Below, piece by piece: positions 1 to 10,100 of a stretch of DNA of 33,513 nucleotides. Source of the stretch: Flavobacteriales bacterium UBA6049 (lineage in GTDB: Bacteria; Bacteroidota; Bacteroidia; Flavobacteriales_G; Salibacteraceae). The notes beneath the pieces were generated by a model. It did no database searches, was not told where the DNA came from, and saw only the letters and a program-made list of their open reading frames with translations. Positions within the stretch are counted from its first letter, which is position 1; every line of letters begins with the position of its first letter. The position numbers were made by a program, and so were the translations under genes. The stretch lies in contig DIYR01000111.1 of the NCBI GenBank assembly GCA_002429085.1, positions 1 through 33,513 of the forward strand. Direction: 5' to 3'.

Positions 1-916
1 CGTATGGTAAAGTCCCTGTACTATCATCCCAACGTTGCCACATAACAACTTCAGAAATCCCTACTTCTAACTCAGGCAGAGGTTTGAAGCTTAGGTAACG
101 AATATTAGCCAGCTTTCGGAGTTTAATAGCTTCACTGTTCAATGTTCTATCAGCTCTTCTTGTTTCTTGAAGAAGAGCATAATTCACTTGGTAATAGATC
201 TTATTCTTGAACAGTGCCACATCTGTTTGCAGGGAAGGATAGTTAAATGCATTATCACTCAAGAGTACTGAACGGTAACCTTCTCCGATAAACAATTTAT
301 CATGACCATATTGAAATCCCAAGTTTTCAATCGGTTCAAACCGAATTAAACCTGTTGCCATATTATAATCATATCCACCCTCACCAAAAGGTTTTGGTGA
401 TCCAAAACCTGGTATTACCCGAGAAGCTCGAATTGCTGAATCTACATACATTGGAAATTCCGACTGATTCTCATAAAATGAACCATAAAAAAACACCCTG
501 TTCGTAATATTTCCTTGAATTTGGATACCTCTTGTATTAGTATACAGAATATTCGAACTCGTGTCTTCAAAAGACATTCCCCCTTGAAAATTCATGAGTG
601 GATCTATGCTAAATGAAAAATCCTCTTTCGCTACTCTCAATAAATGCTCATTGAAAGTCTTTCTTCCTAGATAAGTGGTTTTTAAACTACGCTTATACTT
701 TGAACGGTACCAACTGTACATTGCAGTATCTGCGGTGTATGTAATTCTCGATTGCCTTATAGCATAATGTTTTTCTTCAATTGCATGTTCTTTTAACCAC
801 TGATCTTGTTCCCATCTAAAATCAAACTGTTGAGGAAGAAAAGTAGATTTAGTTTGAGAGTATCCTAAAAACCCAAACATTATAAAGAAAGTAAGTAAGA
901 AACAAATCCTCGGCAT
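1..916 (-). CDS. RemB/Wzi-like outer-membrane beta-barrel protein, C-terminus cut by window edge
   Basis: The frame is open from an ATG at 916 down to the window edge and gives 305 codons without a stop, so the C-terminal part lies outside. The N-terminus has a signal peptide (MPRICFLLTFFIMFGFLGYSQ, cleavage after about residue 20). The rest alternates aromatic and polar residues like a beta-barrel. Stretches such as LIRFEPIENLGFQYGHDKLF followed by GEGYRSVLLSDNAFNYPSLQ, and later GISEVVMW, resemble the Wzi capsule-assembly/RemB gliding family of Bacteroidota outer-membrane proteins. RemB is a gliding-motility outer-membrane protein in Flavobacterium; whether this one serves gliding or polysaccharide assembly cannot be told. 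The start lies 5 bases after the deoC stop, so the two genes are probably co-transcribed. The family call is from pattern memory and is moderate; membrane location is firmer. Confidence 0.6.
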   Translation of the reverse strand, partial: MPRICFLLTFFIMFGFLGYSQTKSTFLPQQFDFRWEQDQWLKEHAIEEKHYAIRQSRITYTADTAMYSWYRSKYKRSLKTTYLGRKTFNEHLLRVAKEDFSFSIDPLMNFQGGMSFEDTSSNILYTNTRGIQIQGNITNRVFFYGSFYENQSEFPMYVDSAIRASRVIPGFGSPKPFGEGGYDYNMATGLIRFEPIENLGFQYGHDKLFIGEGYRSVLLSDNAFNYPSLQTDVALFKNKIYYQVNYALLQETRRADRTLNSEAIKLRKLANIRYLSFKPLPELEVGISEVVMWQRWDDSTGTLPY

Positions 917-921
917 AGCTG

Positions 922-1743
922 TTAAAGGTAGTGTTTCTCATTCGGAAACGCAGCTTCTTCTGCCACTCTAGCTAGGCTGCTTGTTCCTATCCTGAACAAA
1001 TCTGGAGTAAGCCATTCTTCTCCTAAAACATGAGCGACAATACTTCTGTAAAGCCAGGCATCTTCTAGGGTTCTAATTCCGCCTGCAGCCTTTAGACCAA
1101 CCATTTTTTCTGTCTCCGAAAAGTGTTTTTCTACTTCTAAGCACATTGTAAAAAAGCTATCAGGTGTTGCTCCGTGACTTCCTTTCCCTGTGGATGTTTT
1201 GATAAAATCTGCTCCTCCCTTAATACTCAATTCTGCAGCCTTCATTACACTTGCAGCATCTGGCAAATCACATACTTCTAGGATAACTTTAAGATGTTTT
1301 TCACCTACGACCTCTTTTACCATTCGAACCTCGTTTTCTACAAAGTCAAACTCACCTGAAAGAAAAGCACCTCGATGAATAACCATATCAACTTCATCCG
1401 CTCCTGCTCTAATTGCTAATTGGGTTTCGAGTTGTTTTATTGCTCCAAATGTTTGCCCCTCAGGAAAACCAGTAGCTACGCAAGCCACTCGAATTTCTGG
1501 GTTCAATTCTTCCTTGGCAATTTCAACCCAATTTGGATAAACACAAATTGCAGGAATTGGCACATTGCCATGATTTTCTTGATATGCGTTAGCCTGACCA
1601 CAAAAGCTTTTAATTGATTCTTTACTATCAATACTTCGCAATGAAGTGTAGTCTAGGTATGTAATAATCTCATTAGGATCAGCTTCAGAAAGATTGCTCT
1701 TCAGCAACTCTATTTGGGCACGAATCTCTTGTTCCATGATCAT
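922..1743 (-). CDS. deoC: Deoxyribose-phosphate aldolase
   Basis: Cytoplasmic class I aldolase that splits 2-deoxyribose-5-phosphate into glyceraldehyde-3-phosphate and acetaldehyde, used in deoxynucleoside salvage. The 273-residue product shows the family's catalytic set: Asp119 in DEVDMVIHRGAF, the Schiff-base Lys182 in FIKTSTGKG, and Lys218 in GLKAAGGIR. The phosphate-binding end GTSSLARV is also present. The length fits the longer DeoC subgroup. Two ATGs (1743 and 1737) are possible; the first is given. The gene sits 59 bases below the second tonB-like gene with a terminator in between, so it probably has its own promoter, and it runs straight into the RemB-like gene. The assignment is secure from active-site residues. 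Confidence 0.96.
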   Translation of the reverse strand: MIMEQEIRAQIELLKSNLSEADPNEIITYLDYTSLRSIDSKESIKSFCGQANAYQENHGNVPIPAICVYPNWVEIAKEELNPEIRVACVATGFPEGQTFGAIKQLETQLAIRAGADEVDMVIHRGAFLSGEFDFVENEVRMVKEVVGEKHLKVILEVCDLPDAASVMKAAELSIKGGADFIKTSTGKGSHGATPDSFFTMCLEVEKHFSETEKMVGLKAAGGIRTLEDAWLYRSIVAHVLGEEWLTPDLFRIGTSSLARVAEEAAFPNEKHYL

Positions 1744-1747
1744 TAAA

Positions 1748-1782
1748 TAAAAAAAGCCCTTCTACAAAAATGTAAAAGGGCT
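1748..1782 (-). terminator. Rho-independent terminator after the tonB pair
   Basis: Read on the minus strand, an 11-bp stem beginning AGCCCTT and closing AAGGGCT, with one wobble pair and a short T-rich loop, is followed by a run of seven T. It lies about 20 bases after the stop of the tonB-like gene ending at 1803, and its tail abuts the deoC start codon. It would separate the sprA-tonB group from deoC. Confidence 0.85.
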
Positions 1783-1802
1783 AAAGTCAATTGTGTATTT
1801 AA

Positions 1803-2474
1803 TTAGTTAAGGATAAAACGTATAGGAAGACTATACTGTACCCTAACTGGCTTACCTCTTTGCTTTCCAGCTTTCCATTTTGGCATGCTCTTCACTACTC
1901 GAACAGCTTCTTTATCAAGGGCTGGGTGAGTTTCTCTTAAAACTCGTACATTTTCAATACTTCCATCTTCCATAACGATGAAACCAATGTACACAACACC
2001 TTGAACACCAGCATCCTTTGCCATGGTTGGATACTTAGTATTCTTTCCTAAGTATTCGAAAAGCTTTTCCTCACCACCTGGGAACGAAGGCATGTCCTCA
2101 ACAATTGTAAAGATTTCAGGCTCTGCAACCTCTTCTTCTTCAACAATTTCTATGATTTCAACTTCAGTATCTTCTGTTACTTCAGTATCCTCGATTTCCA
2201 ATTCTTCCTCAAGTTCCTCATCATCTTCAACGATATTGATTATTTGAGTTTGTGGAGGGGGTGGAGGGGGTGGAGGAGGTTGTTGTTGAGTGATTGGAAT
2301 CATCTCTTCCTCGTCCAATTCAATTTCTAGTTGTCCTAGGTCCATAGCCTGCTTTTCGAAAATCTTCCATTCGAAAGCAACTAGAACTAGAGCTAATGCG
2401 AACACTAACCCCGTCATAAAGAAGAAAGATCTCTTCTTTTCAACGTCAACTTCTGGATTCTTTTTTAACTCCAT
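1803..2474 (-). CDS. tonB: TonB family energy transducer
   Basis: Inner-membrane-anchored protein that would pass proton-motive-force energy to TonB-dependent outer-membrane receptors. From the ATG at 2474 (223 residues) the order is: a short charged N-terminus (MELKKNPEVDVEKKR), one membrane helix about 16-35, nine consecutive prolines at 66-74, a strongly acidic stretch about 84-125, then the TonB C-terminal domain. That domain shows FPGGEEKLFEYL, YPTMAKDAGVQGVVYIGF, LDKEAVRVVKSMPKW and a final LPIRFILN. The frame is open 26 codons further upstream to 2552, but MELKKNPE matches the usual Bacteroidota TonB start, so 2474 is chosen. The acidic linker contrasts with the Pro/Lys-rich linker of enterobacterial TonB. 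It follows a second, divergent tonB-like gene and is closed by the terminator at 1748-1782. Confidence 0.92.
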   Translation of the reverse strand: MELKKNPEVDVEKKRSFFFMTGLVFALALVLVAFEWKIFEKQAMDLGQLEIELDEEEMIPITQQQPPPPPPPPPQTQIINIVEDDEELEEELEIEDTEVTEDTEVEIIEIVEEEEVAEPEIFTIVEDMPSFPGGEEKLFEYLGKNTKYPTMAKDAGVQGVVYIGFIVMEDGSIENVRVLRETHPALDKEAVRVVKSMPKWKAGKQRGKPVRVQYSLPIRFILN

Positions 2475-2578
2475 AGTTTGGTTTCCTTGATTTTTGGAGG
2501 TCGCTAAAATACGAACTTCTTTGAACTCTAAAAGCCCTAATCTTAGCTTCACAAATTATTTTTAATACGTCCGTTGTC

Positions 2579-3268
2579 TTAATTTATTATATAGCGAATT
2601 GGTAGATTGAATCGTTGCTTTACATTTCTAGCTCCTTGCTTGGCTGGTTTCCATTGTGGCATTGTTGCAAAGTACTCTTCGATTCGTTTGTCAACGCCAT
2701 AGCCAACTTCTCTTAACGTTTCTATGTCAGTAACATTTCCTTCCTCATTAACAACGAATGTTACATAAATAATAAGTTCCTTGTTATTCGTCTTAATAGC
2801 ATCTGGTAGCTTAAATGATTGGATAAATTCCATCATTCCAGCTTCACCAGTTATATACTCAGCGGGAATTTCAGGCATTAGCATAACTGGAATTGGTTCT
2901 GGCTCCAGCTTCTCATCGGCCATTGGAACCATATTATCTGGATCAAAATCATCTGGAAAATCGAAATCTCTTGTTGTATGTTCTATAGAACTTATTGGTT
3001 CTACAATGTGATTTTGTAAGACTACGACATCCTTTGGTTTAATTGGTTTTGGATCGGGAATTTCTGGAATCTCGGTATACAGAGTAATCTCATGCATTTG
3101 AACTTCAATATCGTCTTCTTCAAAAGAAATTGATCCTTCATAGATATCTCGATACTCAACAGATTGATATTCGAATGCTAAAAAAGTAATGGCGAGAGCC
3201 ACTGTTAGTCCACTTAAAAAGAAAATTGGTCGTTTTTCTTTCAATTGATGATACATGTGTTTTTTCAT
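2579..3268 (-). CDS. Divergent TonB-like energy transducer
   Basis: The product from the ATG at 3268 (229 residues; a TTG five codons upstream at 3283 is less likely) has a basic N-terminus, one membrane helix about 12-31, an acidic and proline-containing periplasmic linker, and a C-terminal domain ending MPQWKPAKQGARNVKQRFNL then PIRYIIN. That end is clearly TonB_C-like. The middle of the domain is degenerate: the usual FPGG and YP..A...G.QG segment is replaced by AGMMEFIQSFKLPDAIKTNN. It shares the N-terminal KRPIFFLSG / KRSFFFMTG pattern with the next gene, so the two are probably tandem paralogues that diverged. The substrate or partner receptor is unknown. It may be a specialised TonB for T9SS-related or other receptors, but nothing here proves it. 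Confidence 0.8.
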   Translation of the reverse strand: MKKHMYHQLKEKRPIFFLSGLTVALAITFLAFEYQSVEYRDIYEGSISFEEDDIEVQMHEITLYTEIPEIPDPKPIKPKDVVVLQNHIVEPISSIEHTTRDFDFPDDFDPDNMVPMADEKLEPEPIPVMLMPEIPAEYITGEAGMMEFIQSFKLPDAIKTNNKELIIYVTFVVNEEGNVTDIETLREVGYGVDKRIEEYFATMPQWKPAKQGARNVKQRFNLPIRYIIN

Positions 3269-3307
3269 GAGGTGTTGATTCAAAAAAGTTTGACATATGC
3301 GATTAAT

Positions 3308-3327
3308 CTCTTTAGGGTTCTAAAGAG
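3308..3327. other. Perfect 8-bp stem-loop between vanZ-like and tonB-like genes
   Basis: CTCTTTAG and CTAAAGAG form a perfect inverted repeat around a 4-base loop. No clear T-run follows on either strand, so it is not a standard terminator. It lies between the vanZ-like stop and the ATG of the divergent tonB-like gene, where it could be an operator, a processing site or a weak attenuator. Function is not determined. Confidence 0.4.
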
Positions 3328-3355
3328 TAGTCAAATCACTTTCCTGATGGGTTTG

Positions 3356-3739
3356 CTAGCAATACAAATCAGTAGATCCGTAAACCAATCTGAAAACGAG
3401 AGCTGCTACTAATGCACCACAACTATTAGCGATGAAATCATACCAGTCCATGGTTCTAGATACAAACACCGTGCCTTGAAGCACTTCAACCAATCCTCCT
3501 AAAATAATAGAGGAGATTATAGCCGTAAGAAGCGGGTAAAAGTTACGCGATATTTCTTGCTTGTACCGCACGTTGGCCAAAGCTACAAGCCAACACAAAA
3601 CACCATAAAACACAAAATGGATAGCTAAATCAAAGCCATCCATTTGTTTATTTTCAAATTCTTTGGAAGGAAGCGAGCTGAGCAAAACAACAACCGCACT
3701 CCAAACTAAAGCATATTTATAAGTCTTAATCCAACGCAC
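3356..3739 (-). CDS. VanZ-like small membrane protein
   Basis: A 127-residue integral membrane protein with about four hydrophobic segments (roughly 9-23, 40-56, 69-88 and 103-120). It has the VanZ-family pattern of DLAIHFVFYGVL followed by GGLVEVLQ and DWYDFIANSCGALVA. VanZ proteins are named for low-level teicoplanin resistance in enterococci, but the chromosomal Bacteroidota members next to gcvH have no established role. The start is GTG at 3739, whose G is also the last base of the gcvH stop codon TAG. This tight coupling indicates one transcript with gcvH. Confidence 0.85.
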   Translation of the reverse strand: MRWIKTYKYALVWSAVVVLLSSLPSKEFENKQMDGFDLAIHFVFYGVLCWLVALANVRYKQEISRNFYPLLTAIISSIILGGLVEVLQGTVFVSRTMDWYDFIANSCGALVAALVFRLVYGSTDLYC

Positions 3740-4119
3740 TATGCATTCACTAACTCCTGATAGGCAGCTACGCTCATTAAACCGTCTGCTTGACTAGGAT
3801 CAGACATCTTAACTTTAATCATCCATCCTTCTCCATAAGCATCGCTATTAACTGTCTCAGGAGCATCTTCTAAACCTTCGTTTACAGCAATTACTTCTCC
3901 TGAAACTGGCATGAACAAATCTGAAACTGTTTTTACTGCTTCTACTGTTCCAAAAACTTCTTCCGTTTGAAGTTCTTCACCTTCAGTTTCGATTTCAACG
4001 TACACAATATCACCTAGCTCGCCTTGAGCAAAATCAGTGATCCCTATAGTTGCTACATCACCTTCAATACTTACCCACTCGTGGTCTTTGGTATACTTTA
4101 ACTCCTCTGGAAAATTCAT
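3739..4119 (-). CDS. gcvH: Glycine cleavage system H protein
   Basis: Lipoyl carrier of the glycine cleavage system; it shuttles the aminomethyl group between the P, T and L proteins in the cytoplasm. From the ATG at 4119 the product has 126 residues, the normal size. It begins MNFPEELKYTKDHEW, with the lipoyl-lysine Lys63 in GTVEAVKTVSDL and the family's SGEVIAVNE and YGEGWMIKVK segments. A TTG-started extension to 4161 is possible in frame but not seen in the family. The gene follows sprA and shares one base with the vanZ-like gene. None of the other glycine cleavage genes is nearby, as is usual for this neighbourhood. Confidence 0.97.
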   Translation of the reverse strand: MNFPEELKYTKDHEWVSIEGDVATIGITDFAQGELGDIVYVEIETEGEELQTEEVFGTVEAVKTVSDLFMPVSGEVIAVNEGLEDAPETVNSDAYGEGWMIKVKMSDPSQADGLMSVAAYQELVNA

Positions 4120-4175
4120 GTTATTTGCTTTTGTTTCAAAGATAATTTTTTTGCCATCCAAGCATCAATTAAGCC

Positions 4176-7100
4176 CTATCCGCTAATCGTAAATCTAACA
4201 CTAAACCCAACATTAGTATTAGCTGTAGGGAATGATAATGATATTCTTGGTGTTGTCATTACACGATCGAAAAAGAACCTAATATTCAGCTGATTGCTCA
4301 AAGAATAATCGGCAGTAAGTTTGATACTAAACACACGCTGCCCACCAGTTGGTTCATTAGGACGGATATCAGTATCTAATTTTCTTAATACTGTGTAATT
4401 ATCTCGGATGCTGAAATCTGCTCTTGTTCTTAAATCCGATTGAATCTTATTACGCTTGGATTTTAAGGTAAATGGAAGAGGAATCTGTTTGAAGTTATAG
4501 CCTAGACCAATAACATACTCATTACCTCTTACCTCTGTTACTTGAGCATTTGTTAAACTTAATGATAATGTTCTATCTCGTTTAAACTCAACCTTTGTGA
4601 TTAAGCTATTATTCCAAGTCATATCAATATTGAACAATGGACTGAATGACTCTCTAATTGTAACAACTTGGTAGTTATATTCGGGAATGAAGTTTGCGTT
4701 TGTTACAGGATCCTTGATATCTGGTAAGCCATCATCATTATTATCTCTGTAATCGATATTAGAGGTAAATGAAGAAACACTGTAAACCGATTTATAGGCG
4801 TGACTAATGGTTACGTTTTTAAAGTACTTCTTCAATGGTTTTAACTTACTTAACCCAGTATAAGTTATTCTCCAATTTGGTAAAGGAATTTTATCAAACA
4901 CATCTAACTTCTGACTAGATGCATTTTTACCTGAGTAAGCTGCTAAGAATGCTGGAATAAGCACATCAGGGTGTGTTGGCCCATATCCTTCATAATAAGT
5001 TCCCTCATAATCAATTGAATCATTTTCATACAACCCATCTGAGGCTTCATTTTTATCACTCAATCGTCTTGAGATAACCTCTCTATTTGCACTAAACTGC
5101 TCAAATGCATCATTAATGTAATCGTCTGAATCTGTATTAAACGCAGTTCGAATCGTATTAAACGATTTTGAGAAGTTTCCAGTGGTAATAGGGCTCTCTC
5201 TGAAGAAACCATCCTCGATAAATCGATCAAATGTTCCATCAGGTTGGAAAACTGTGAGTGTATCGTAGTATCTATTGTAGGCAGAATAGTTTTCTGAATA
5301 ATTCCAATCCGCAGTTAAGTCAACACGCAAATCTTTAATCGGTTCTATATTCAATCGAAAGTTTGCTCGCTCACTATAGGTTTGGGAATACATATTATTG
5401 AAGGCCATCTCTCTAACGAGCCAATCTCTAGATTGTGCGTAATCTAAGTAATCTAAATTATCTTCTCCAAAGTTTTCTTGCTGTCCTATAATAAACCCGA
5501 AACCAGGGGCACTGAAGCTTGGATTCATTCCTAACACATTATGACCTTCATTGTAACCAGGTAAGAGTATTCCTCGGTTTAATGAATAAGAAGCAGATCC
5601 ATTCTTAATCATCATCAAGAATTTAGCTGTATGATCGACAATAGTCATCTCATTCTTATCCCTTTTCTTCTTGGTATCGGTACTATCGGATACCGCATTT
5701 TCGTCTTTTTTGGCTGTTTTATCCTTATCTCGTTTTTCACGCGCTTTCTTTGAAGCATTCAGCCTACTCTTTCTATTTACTTCTCGCAAGAACTTAACCT
5801 TATTGTAGAGAGATGTAAAATTGAATGTACCATTTACTTGCCATTGTTGAGAGTTCTGAATGGTATTCCCCAAAGAGTCTGCGGCAAAAGGAGCTCTATC
5901 CCAATTGTAGGTACCAGTGTAGCGAACATTAGAGTTAATCCAATCTGTTGCAGGAATTTTATTGAGTGGTACGTTATATGTTAAATTGATTCGGTGGTTA
6001 TACTGCATATTGGTACCGAAATTGGAAATGTTACTCCAAACAGAATCTTTCCACACTTCATACTCATCTCTATACAAGTCTTTATTAACTGGTCCATCTG
6101 GTTCTTCTACTAAAGCACGGTTACTAGCTGAGAAATCCATTTTCAATGCTCGAGCCAGATCCCAGCGTAATGAGTATGTACGATTCCAATCGAACGATTT
6201 ATTGTAGAACGGCAATGTTTCTGCAGTAATACCCGGTTGATTGTTTCGGATTTTTTGCTCGTTATACATTCGATTCATTTCTGTACTGAAGCTATACTGC
6301 TTTGGCATCAAATAGAAATTGAAATCACGAATCAATCGCAAGTATTTCGATTTCCTAAATGGTTTCATTTTAGAGAATGGCTTATAATTCTTTGGTGTAG
6401 TGGTGAAATTATAATTCAGCCCCCCTCGGTAATTCTTTGTGGTGTTATACTCTGTATTAAAATCTCTCTTGAAATCTTCTGAATACGAAAGCGTTGTTGA
6501 GAAGTTGGAGATATCGTAAAACTGAGGTTTCTTCTCCTTATTAGTTCTTTCTTTACGGACATTAGTAAAGTTGATACTTCGCCTAATTTGCCTAGTTTCC
6601 TGTACCCTTCTAACCGAATCTTGTTGTTCTTTGTCTGGGTAGCTTTCTTCTACAAAATCATCGAATTCTATATCAGGAGAAAGTGGAGCAAATTGAGGTT
6701 TACTTACATACTCAGAATAACCAACATACATTGGAATCTTAACGCCACTTTCTTTAGGTAAGAACTTCCCTAAATCCATATTAGCAGAGAAATCAAACTG
6801 TTGAATTGTCTCACGCTGACGATCGCTAACTTTATCTTCTAATTGCCCCCACCCAGGTGTACTCATTGCTCCAGACATACTAACAGTAGCTAAATCTGCC
6901 AACTGAGTAGTTACTTGGGCTACAGCAGCCCAACCTGTACTCTGATCAAAGTCTGTAAGTCTCAGTTCATTGAACCATACTTCCGCACACTTATCAGAAC
7001 CGTCATCATCACCATTTACACCTGCTTTAGGATTCCTTACCCCAAGCATTATATTCTTTAAGGTACTTAAGTTTGGATTACCAACTACATAAACAGTAGC

Positions 7101-10100
7101 CTTTCCGTCTCGGTAAGCATATCTAGTTCGGTTGTTTACTTGAGATGGATTTGAAATACTCTCTCTATTTCTTCTTGTTTTTGCCGCTTGCAAGCGTTTA
7201 AAGTCTATTTCAATATTGTTAGCTGTAGGCCAAACCTCCCTTCTTGCAGCATCTGACTCATTAGAATAGCTACCCGGTTCGGTAATTTTAAGCGGTATTT
7301 CATATTCATAGTAGTTATCTGTAAAATCTGTTCCCAGTCGCACAAAGACTCGGAGTTCATCATCTTCAAGTGGATTAGCTTGATCGGCAGATTCTCCGTG
7401 CACAAACATTTTTATCTTCCCATAATTCCGAAGATCTAAGTCGACATTCCTAAATGCGGCCCTCGCATCACCATCTTTTAATCCGCAAACCCCCACAGAA
7501 AGTGATTGCTCATTTAGCTGTTGGAGGTTGGTTGTTCCAACATTAATTTCTCGCTCAATATCTGGTGGAATCACATAATTTACTGGCTGTTTATCACTGT
7601 TTTCTTCAATATTTACAGCTTCAACAACGAACTCAGTAGATTCATCACCTTGAATAAAATCACCTGGATTTTCTAGACTTCCATCATATCTCCTCCATTC
7701 TCCACGAACTAATTCTAATCGAGCGAAACGTAATACAATTGGATTCTCAAACCCTTGCATGAACATACGCATGAACCGAATAGAACGGAAATCCGAAATA
7801 TCTCCAATTGCTTCTCCATCACTAATTGGAATTCGGAATAAATACCAGTTGATGTCTCTAGATCTTCCATCTGGTGTATTCCTAGAAGTTTGTTGAACAT
7901 CAACAATGTAGTTATTACCTACATTAGACTCATTTACTTGTTCAGGAGAAAAATCAACAGAATACTGCCAGTAAGATTCGGCTTCATCTAAGTTATTGTC
8001 TTGATTGATGTCTTCAACATTCGGCCTTGTAGAACCTACTGCCGTATTTCCCCCACCGTCATTAATTGGAGAGTTTCCGTCAGGATTATTGAAATTCTTG
8101 TAACGTGTTAAGATGTCTGCTTGCTCAGAATCAAATGCTCCTTCTAGGTAAAACCTGAAGTTATCTTGCGATGGATCGTCTAATAAGTTAGGATCGGCAT
8201 TAGGAGCTGCCGCGGCTAAATTGGATACATAGTCACTAAAGAAAACTTGTTCTTCAGAAGTACGAAGACCATCCAATCCGACATCCTGATATTGACGTGC
8301 ATCAGGATCATTATCAAATCCATATACGTAACTCTGTCCAGGTGTAAACCTACCAAATGCACTCGTAAACTGCTCTGTGGTAATATCTGATGCAGAATTT
8401 GGCAGTAAATTCTCATACATCATTTGCCCATCTTTTTGGACATCTTCAGAAACGGTACCTAAGTTAAAATACAATCTACCATTATCCCCAGAAGCATTTG
8501 TCAGTTCTTGATAATCCTCATTAAACGGATCCATTACCCAAAACTGGATATACTCAATATTCGCATCTTGAAAATCTTGCTGAGTAATTTCACGTTGTAC
8601 ACCGGCCCATCTAGTTTCTGGTCTACTCAAACTCCCATCTTCTTCTACACCAAACCCATAACGAGTTCCTCCATCATCAAAACCATTTACGTCATAGTTA
8701 TATGGCCCTTTTTCTGATGGGTAGTAAGCCATATCTAAGGTTACAACATTCTGAAGCTGGAAGTTAGCTGCTTGTCTATTTGGGAATACTTCATTTAGAG
8801 GTACCTCACGCATGAAGTGATTCGATTGCATCTCTGGATCATTCTGAATATGAGAAGGTGTTCGTTGATCATTTCTCCAGAAACTAGGATCAATATTATA
8901 CCAAGCAAGCTTTGACCTATTGAACCCAGATGCAATGTTATTTGTTAGAGATGCTTCAGGAAATAAATCTGGTTGCCCCTGCGGAATTGAAGCATGGGTC
9001 CAGTATTGAATTGAGCGAAGGTCTATCACACTTTGGCTTCCCTCAAAATCATCAATGTAAGAAACCCCTTCATCACCAATTGCCTTATTGTGTCCTGGAA
9101 TCAATTGTGCAAACTCACCAGATGCTTGGATGGTTGATTTCTCTTTAGTATCGATAAGTGGAATTTTATCGACCATTCTTGTCAAGAAAGGAGACTCTGT
9201 TCTATATGAACCATCTACACCCCAAATAGTGTTACTCATAGGTTCTTCACCCACATTTACTTTCTGGGTTAATGGCCTCTCTGTTAAGTTCATGATGGTA
9301 CCCCCAACAACAAAATCTTCGTTGATTTTATAGTCGAATCGAGAGCCTATTAAAGTCTTTTGCTGAATATTAAAGAATGCATTACTCTCTAAAGAGATTT
9401 TTACTGGAGTTCCTGATTCTAGCAATCCTTGATTAATAATCTTAACTCTCCCCAAGGTGTAGTCTACGGTATAGTCTACATTCTCTTGTAACGTTCGCCC
9501 TCCCGCTGTTACTCTAACTGATCCTTCTGGTACGTTCAAGGCATTCAGCGAAATTTCATTTGAGCTACTACTTTGGTACTGTCCCTTTATAGTAAATCGA
9601 TTCTTATCTGGGTATCGAACTTGTGCGTTTACCTGAGTATTGGTGTATAAGCTATCAAAAGCGTACTTATTCCCTAAAGTAGGATCTTGAAGTCGTTCTC
9701 TTAAGGTTCTACCAAATGGTTCAAGTGTTGGGAAATATATCCTACCATTTTGAGGGTTAATTGTTGGAACAAACTGATCGTTGGTTGTCAAGAAATCGAA
9801 GATTCCATCTTGACGTGGATTATTGTTTACATCTAAACGATCTAAGCCTACTACCTGAATTAAAGGACGACCATTTACATCTTCTGGACCTTCTGGCAAG
9901 AAATTAGTTTCTATTCCTCGCTCTCGGTCTAAGTACCAAATATCTAAACGGAAATCTTGACTTTGAACTTGATATGCTCCCAATGAGTATACGTTTTTCA
10001 TCATCAAATCCCACATCGGATAATTTGTATTAAGCTGCGTACTTTTTAGCATCTTAGAGTAAAGAGCTTGACCTTCTTGAATATCCGTTGAGAATTCACC

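Noticed and set aside
2023..2247. Plus-strand open frame rich in serine
   Set aside because: It is the antisense reading of the acidic linker codons of the tonB gene; no start context or recognisable protein.
2234..2290. Repetitive GGTGGAGGGGGTGGAGG-like tract
   Set aside because: It looks like a simple repeat, but it encodes the nine-proline run of the TonB linker and needs no other explanation.
5962..6482. Two plus-strand open frames of about 80 codons
   Set aside because: Both lie wholly inside sprA on the opposite strand and have no family features; they are antisense shadows of a long gene.
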